NCBI GenBank assembly: GCA_905236465.1
Contig: CAJOQA010000122.1
Location: 1 to 10,449 of the forward strand
Source of the DNA: an uncultured Treponema sp.
GTDB taxonomy: Bacteria; Spirochaetota; Spirochaetia; Treponematales; Treponemataceae
DNA length: 10,449 nt
Reading direction: 5' to 3'
The notes beneath the pieces were generated by a model, which was not told the DNA's origin, did no database searches, and saw only the letters and a list, made by a program, of their open reading frames with translations. Below, one piece after another: positions 6,754 to 10,449 of the stretch (its first letter is position 1; every line of letters starts with the position of its first letter). The position numbers were made by a program, and so were the translations under genes.

Positions 6754-8589
6754 ATGGAAAACTCTAAACGTACTGTTACCTGCGGCGCATTAAGTGCTGC
6801 TGATGTTGGTAAAAAGGTTATACTAAACGGTTGGGTTCACCGCACCCGTGGGCTTGGCGGACTTACATTTGTTTTGCTCCGTGACCGCTACGGAATCACA
6901 CAGGTTGTTATAGGAGACAAGGCTGACGAAAAGGTTAAGGCAACAGCAGCTTCGCTAAAAACCGAATACTGCATCGCTGTAAGCGGAACTGTTGCAGCCC
7001 GTCAGGAAAAAGACATAAACAAAGACATGGCTACAGGTCAGATTGAAGTGGAAGCTGATGAAATAGAAGTATTCACAAAATCAGATCCACTGCCCTTTGC
7101 TATAGATGAGGTCAGACAAAAGGACGGGACACTGGTTCTTCCAAATGAAGACTTGCGCCTTAAATACCGCTACTTAGACTTGCGCCGGGCCCCAATGCAG
7201 CACAACATAATACTTAGGAGCAAGGTTCCTTTTGCCACCCGCGAATACCTTACCGGCTTGGGCTTTTTGGAAATTGAAACCCCAACTTTCATAAAGTCAA
7301 CTCCGGAAGGGGCCCGAGACTATTTGGTTCCTTCCCGCGTTCACCCAGGCAAGTTCTATTCTCTTCCCCAAAGCCCCCAGCTTTATAAGCAGTTGCTTAT
7401 GGTTTCCGGCTTTGACAAGTACTTTCAAATTGCCCGCTGCTACCGCGATGAGGATGCCCGTGGAGACAGGCAGCCGGAGTTTACCCAAATAGACATGGAG
7501 ATGTCCTTTACAAACAGGGAAGAAGTACTTAGCACAACAGAAGGTTTAATGCAGCACATCTTCAAGAAGACCATGAACTATGACTTACCTGCTACTTTTG
7601 ACCGCCTGTCTTGGGACGATGCCTTTAACTTATATGGAAGCGATAAGCCGGATTTACGCTTTGACATGAAAATTCAAGATGCGGCGTTTATGGCAAACCT
7701 TTCTGACTTTAACGCATTCAAGGAGGGAGCATCTGCTGCTGGCATGGAAATCGAGAGGCACAAGAGAAGCGGTTTAAAAGCATTAGTTGTAAAAAATGTC
7801 GCGGACAAGTATTCAAGAAAAAAGATTGAAGAGCTTGAAGCCCTAGCAAAAAAATACAAGGCAAAGGGTCTTGCGTGGATGAAAGTTGATTCCGAGGGAA
7901 AATTTGAAGGTGGAATCAGCAAGTTCTTTGCAGGAAAGGAAAGTGAAATTTGCCCTAAACTGGGGGCAGAAAAGAACGACTTACTCCTTTTCATCAGCGA
8001 CAGCCACTGGCAGGTAGCATGTACAGCCATGGGTTCCGTAAGAAAGCAGTTAGGTAAAGACCTTAACCTTTACAACCCAAAAGACTTATTCCACTTTGCT
8101 TGGATTATTGACTTTCCTTACTTTGCTTGGAATGAGGACGAGAACCATTGGGAAACAGAGCACCACATGTTTACCCTACCCCAAAAGAAATACTGGCCCA
8201 CTTTGGAAAGCGACCCTGGTTCCGTAAAGGGAGACCTGTATGACCTTGTCTTAAACGGCTATGAATTGGCTTCAGGTTCAATGCGTATTAACGACCCTGA
8301 GCTGCAACAACGTATCTTTAAGATTGTAGGATATTCAAATGAAAGGGCTCAAAAGGCATTCGGCTTTTTGGTTCAGGCATTTAAGTTTGGTGCCCCGCCA
8401 CACGGAGGCATTGCTCCAGGTCTTGACCGCTTAGTTATGCTTATGTGCCAAGAAGATTCTATACACGAAGTCATAGCTTTCCCCAAAAATAATGTAGCAG
8501 CAAGCCCCATGGACGACTGCCCATCTTTTGTAGATGATTCCCAGCTAAAAGACTTGCACATCCAGTGCACGGAAAAAGAAGAAGAATAG
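6754..8589 (+). CDS. aspS: Aspartyl-tRNA synthetase, bacterial type
   Basis: It charges tRNA with aspartate using ATP in the cytoplasm. The 611-residue product has the full bacterial layout: N-terminal OB-fold anticodon-binding domain (about 1-105, with GWVHRTRGLGGLTFVLLRD), class II catalytic core with motif 2 YRDEDARGDRQPEFTQID (230-247), the bacterial GAD insertion (about 290-425), and motif 3 GIAPGLDRLVML (552-563). The PQSPQLYKQLLM block (aspartate pocket region) is intact. Length is close to the usual 590. ATG 6754 is chosen over the in-frame TTG at 6745 because AGG at 6741-6743 spaces well to the ATG and all conserved sequence lies after it. Leu34 lies where, by my alignment, non-discriminating AspRS enzymes carry His, which hints at an Asp-specific enzyme; this is weak inference. 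The C-terminus is an acidic, lysine-containing tail. Confidence 0.97.
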   Translation: MENSKRTVTCGALSAADVGKKVILNGWVHRTRGLGGLTFVLLRDRYGITQVVIGDKADEKVKATAASLKTEYCIAVSGTVAARQEKDINKDMATGQIEVEADEIEVFTKSDPLPFAIDEVRQKDGTLVLPNEDLRLKYRYLDLRRAPMQHNIILRSKVPFATREYLTGLGFLEIETPTFIKSTPEGARDYLVPSRVHPGKFYSLPQSPQLYKQLLMVSGFDKYFQIARCYRDEDARGDRQPEFTQIDMEMSFTNREEVLSTTEGLMQHIFKKTMNYDLPATFDRLSWDDAFNLYGSDKPDLRFDMKIQDAAFMANLSDFNAFKEGASAAGMEIERHKRSGLKALVVKNVADKYSRKKIEELEALAKKYKAKGLAWMKVDSEGKFEGGISKFFAGKESEICPKLGAEKNDLLLFISDSHWQVACTAMGSVRKQLGKDLNLYNPKDLFHFAWIIDFPYFAWNEDENHWETEHHMFTLPQKKYWPTLESDPGSVKGDLYDLVLNGYELASGSMRINDPELQQRIFKIVGYSNERAQKAFGFLVQAFKFGAPPHGGIAPGLDRLVMLMCQEDSIHEVIAFPKNNVAASPMDDCPSFVDDSQLKDLHIQCTEKEEE

Positions 8590-8616
8590 AAAGTACGTCT
8601 AAAAAGAATATATGGC

Positions 8617-8653
8617 ATACGCTAGCTTAGGGTAACACCCTAGGTTAGCGTGT
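8617..8653 (+). terminator. Long hairpin after aspS (possible terminator or 3'-end structure)
   Basis: Arms 8617-8633 and 8637-8653 form a 17-pair stem with a three-base AAC loop. Three of the pairs are G.U on the plus-strand RNA (8618/8652, 8625/8645, 8627/8643); on minus-strand RNA the same positions would be A.C mismatches. The structure is therefore best formed by RNA read from aspS. It begins 27 bases after the aspS stop. No U-run follows, so it is not a textbook intrinsic terminator; it may protect the 3' end or work with a factor. Confidence 0.5.
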
Positions 8654-8661
8654 CTTACAAA

Positions 8662-8703
8662 GTTAGCGTTCCCTTCGACTACGCTCTGGGAACGTCCCCT
8701 AAC
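8662..8703. repeat. Second hairpin / REP-like palindrome in the aspS-bactofilin gap
   Basis: GTTAG-CGTTCCC (8662-8673) pairs with GGGAACG (8688-8694) and, across a four-base TCCC bulge, CTAAC (8699-8703), leaving a 14-base loop. GTTAGCGT is repeated directly at 8644-8651 and 8662-8669, so the left arm of the first hairpin (ACGCTAGC, 8619-8626) could pair with either copy. The loop TTCGACTACGCTC resembles a palindrome core I have seen dispersed in many bacterial genomes; that is memory, not a search. No ORF of note and no recognised RNA family covers the gap 8590-8769. Confidence 0.5.
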
Positions 8704-8739
8704 AGATTAAAATCCTCACGGACGGTGCGTATTAGCTTC

Positions 8740-8766
8740 TGCAGAAATAGCTTTGCAATTTCTGCA
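8740..8766. terminator. Small hairpin just downstream of the bactofilin-like gene
   Basis: TGCAGAAAT (8740-8748) and ATTTCTGCA (8758-8766) are perfect nine-base inverted arms around a nine-base loop. On the minus strand the hairpin starts four bases after the TAG stop at 8770, a fitting place for an end-of-operon signal. There is no following U-run, so intrinsic termination is unproven. Confidence 0.35.
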
Positions 8767-8769
8767 ACA

Positions 8770-9750
8770 CTAAATCTTTAGTTGCTTCAACTCATCAAAG
8801 TCAACCTGACCACTTATTTCCTTAATGGCAGTCTTACCACTTAAGATGCCAAAGAAGAACTCTGCAATTTTTGAAACAGTAAGCTCTGGTCCCTTTTCTC
8901 CATTTGCAAGGGTCAGGGAATATTGCTTCAGTGCTTGAGACCCCAAGCTAGCGGAGATAATCAGAAAGTGGTTCTCAAACTTGTCAAGATCAATCAGGTC
9001 ACTGACGAGGACACGGGTTGCAACAGAGTATGAGTTGACCAAAGTCTTTGTGCCTTCTTTGTCAACAAGAATTGTCCTCTGCGTGTCGTGGGTAAGATCC
9101 ATACGGATTTTTCCAGTGTTATCTTTTTCAGTTTCTCCCTTGTAAAGAGAACCTAAGTCTGCAAGACACAAGTTCCAGAATTCAGTACCAGGCAGAATTG
9201 ACATTGGTTCTACTGAAAATGCTGTAGGATAAAGCAGATAGTTTATGCCACCAGCGCTAACTTCAGGGGCATTAAAGGTTCCCAAAGTAGAAGTATTTAT
9301 TGAAAGTGTTTTTGTAGCAAAAACACCGCCAAGAACAACAGAGTTTTCCAAAAAGACTTCTGTTCCATAAACAGAACCGCAAACAAAGCAGTTCTTTAGT
9401 TTTATAGAAGGAGCATTGATGTCTCCGCCAAAAATTGCGGCTCCGGAGGTAAGCATAGCAGCTACAGACTTAGGACTTGCCACAGACTTTTCAAAATGAA
9501 TCAGCCCCTTGCAGTCCATGTTTAAGTGAACCTCATTGTTTGCAAAGACAGCCCCCTTCAGGACGGCAGGTCCCATCTTTACTTCCAAGGTCTCTGCATA
9601 CAAGGCACCTTCTATAGAAACATTTCCGTTTATTGTAACATTGCGGCCAAGCTCTGCATTTTTTTTGGGAAGCAAGCTTCCTGTTACCCTATTGTCTTTA
9701 AGGACAACTTCATTAGAATCAAGATCAACTATATCTTTTAGTTCAGCCAT
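8770..9750 (-). CDS. Bactofilin-like beta-helix protein with unrecognised C-terminal half
   Basis: The 326-residue product has a repetitive N-terminal half (about 25-170) rich in G, V, N and alternating hydrophobic residues: ELGRNVTINGNVSIEGALYA, VKMGPAVLKGAVFANN, SGAAIFGGDINAPSIKLKN, LENSVVLGGVFATKTL. This is the pattern of a bactofilin or polymer-forming right-handed beta-helix, a cytoskeletal scaffold in other bacteria. Residues about 175-326 are mixed alpha/beta, contain no repeats, and match nothing I recognise; bactofilins are usually only 100-200 residues, so this is long. No signal peptide or TM helix is seen, so it should be cytoplasmic. The start is ATG 9750, four bases after the stop of the upstream gene and eight bases from GGAGA; the ATG at 9765 lies inside the upstream gene and lacks an RBS. 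The bactofilin call rests on pattern only. Confidence 0.6.
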   Translation of the reverse strand: MAELKDIVDLDSNEVVLKDNRVTGSLLPKKNAELGRNVTINGNVSIEGALYAETLEVKMGPAVLKGAVFANNEVHLNMDCKGLIHFEKSVASPKSVAAMLTSGAAIFGGDINAPSIKLKNCFVCGSVYGTEVFLENSVVLGGVFATKTLSINTSTLGTFNAPEVSAGGINYLLYPTAFSVEPMSILPGTEFWNLCLADLGSLYKGETEKDNTGKIRMDLTHDTQRTILVDKEGTKTLVNSYSVATRVLVSDLIDLDKFENHFLIISASLGSQALKQYSLTLANGEKGPELTVSKIAEFFFGILSGKTAIKEISGQVDFDELKQLKI

Positions 9751-9754
9751 TTTT

Positions 9755-10449
9755 TTAATCTCCATTTATCTGAGTATTTGAATTCTGCCTCAAGGCCATA
9801 ATGGTCTCGTAAACACGCTTGGCATTTGCATTACCGTTCTTTTCTGCCTCAACCAAATCTTTTTCAGCAAGTGCATTAAAAGCTGATGTAATGCTATCAT
9901 TTTCCTCTTTTGAAAAATCTTTCCAATTGATTGCATTTGATTCAAAGAAATCTTTTACCGGAACTGAAGATTCTTTCTTGCTAGAAAAACATTCTGTTTT
10001 TTCACCAGGAGAATTAATATCATCTGTCTTTGCGTAAATTACAGGAACACATTCTCTTGAGTTTGAAGCAGGGCTACCTTCGTGGATTATAGACCTTACT
10101 CTTTTTGCATAAACGTATTCATTTAAAAGAGTTTTAGTTATCTCCCCAATGGTAGTATTTACTTTTGAATGAACGGCTGCCAAAGCAAGTTTTTCTTTAA
10201 GGGCATTCTGGTCATTCATGCCGGTTACAACAAAAGAAACATCCTTTGTTTCCTGGGCAGTTATCTGCTTACGCTGAATTCCTTCCGCAATCTCAAAAGC
10301 TCTTTTGTCCAGGGCATAAATTCTCTTACGAAGTTCCTCATCAAGAGTGCTAAAGATTTCTTCGTAGCGCTTAGAAATGCGCTGATAGTCGCTTTCCATG
10401 CGCTTGTGCAAATCAAGCAAATCTTTTGTTCTGTCTGCAAGAAGACCTA
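9755..10449 (-). CDS. Coiled-coil protein of unknown function, 5' end outside window
   Basis: The frame is open to the right edge, so the start is probably outside; in-window sequence gives 230 residues ending at a TAA (9757-9755). A TTG at 10420 is the first possible start inside, but the residues before it (GLLADRTKD) continue the same helical pattern. The first part (ESDYQRISKRYEEIFSTLDEEL and RIYALDKRAFEIAEGIQ) is charged and heptad-like, fitting a coiled coil. A middle hydrophobic helical block (EKLALAAVHSKVNTTIGEI) is followed by a Ser/Lys/Glu-rich linker and a helical C-terminus. No TM helix, signal peptide or catalytic motif is visible. Its stop is four bases from the start of the bactofilin-like gene, so the two are co-transcribed and may act together, for example as filament and adaptor; that is inference. 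I do not recognise the family. Confidence 0.7.
   Translation of the reverse strand, partial: GLLADRTKDLLDLHKRMESDYQRISKRYEEIFSTLDEELRKRIYALDKRAFEIAEGIQRKQITAQETKDVSFVVTGMNDQNALKEKLALAAVHSKVNTTIGEITKTLLNEYVYAKRVRSIIHEGSPASNSRECVPVIYAKTDDINSPGEKTECFSSKKESSVPVKDFFESNAINWKDFSKEENDSITSAFNALAEKDLVEAEKNGNANAKRVYETIMALRQNSNTQINGD
9759..9763 (-). promoter_or_regulatory. Ribosome binding site that decides the bactofilin-like start
   Basis: GGAGA read on the minus strand (9763-9759) lies inside the last codons of the upstream gene, eight bases before ATG 9750. The earlier in-frame ATG at 9765 has only CAGATAA before it. The arrangement indicates translational coupling of the two genes. Confidence 0.6.

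Noticed and set aside
8590..8769. tRNA, riboswitch or CRISPR in the hairpin-rich gap
   Set aside because: The hairpins do not form a cloverleaf, there is no CCA or T-loop motif, no regularly spaced repeat-spacer pattern, and the position at convergent 3' ends does not suit a riboswitch.
9751..9765. ATG 9765 as the start of the bactofilin-like gene
   Set aside because: It has no Shine-Dalgarno sequence and overlaps the upstream gene; ATG 9750 has GGAGA at good spacing.
9526..10037. Plus-strand reading frames opposite the bactofilin-like and coiled-coil genes
   Set aside because: They are antisense shadows of frames with coherent repeat or helical patterns, and show no family motif.
9755..10420. 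TTG 10420 as the true start of the coiled-coil gene
   Set aside because: The frame stays open to the window edge with similar helical sequence, so the start is more likely outside.

Overview
The window looks like chromosomal DNA of a host-associated spirochaete, most likely Treponema or a close relative. The basis is moderate-to-low GC content, the mix of membrane signalling proteins with a bactofilin-like gene, and the protein style. No rRNA or species-specific marker is present, so this is inference and not an identification. No tRNA, rRNA, CRISPR array, transposase or phage gene was seen.

Layout, left to right. (1) Positions 1-1124, minus strand: the N-terminal part of a B12-binding-type radical SAM protein that runs off the left edge. 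(2) A 68-base divergent promoter region. (3) 1193-2857, plus: a membrane diguanylate cyclase with a helical-repeat sensor region outside the membrane and a GGEEM catalytic loop. (4) 2829-3764, minus: a two-TM dCache sensor that stops straight after its second membrane helix, so it has no output domain. Its 3' end overlaps the cyclase gene by 29 bases, inside an inverted repeat. (5) A 123-base divergent promoter region. (6) 3888-6671, plus: a 927-residue hybrid histidine kinase of BvgS-like design (two periplasmic binding-protein domains, one TM, HisKA, HATPase, receiver). (7) 6754-8589, plus: aspS, aspartyl-tRNA synthetase, with a good sigma-70-type promoter just upstream. (8) 8590-8769: a non-coding gap between convergent genes, rich in hairpins. 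(9) 8770-10449, minus: a two-gene operon with a coiled-coil protein of unknown function (cut by the right edge) followed by a bactofilin-like beta-helix protein.

Three of the genes (cyclase, dCache protein, hybrid kinase) form a signalling cluster: three different extracytoplasmic sensors, one c-di-GMP output, one phosphotransfer output, and one sensor with no output. No partner response regulator or Hpt protein is in the window. aspS is ordinary housekeeping.

The most interesting points are the output-less dCache gene ending in an inverted repeat that resembles a palindrome in the aspS/bactofilin gap, the strand-biased G.U pairing of the large hairpin after aspS, and the bactofilin-like protein with an unrecognised C-terminal half and a coiled-coil operon partner.
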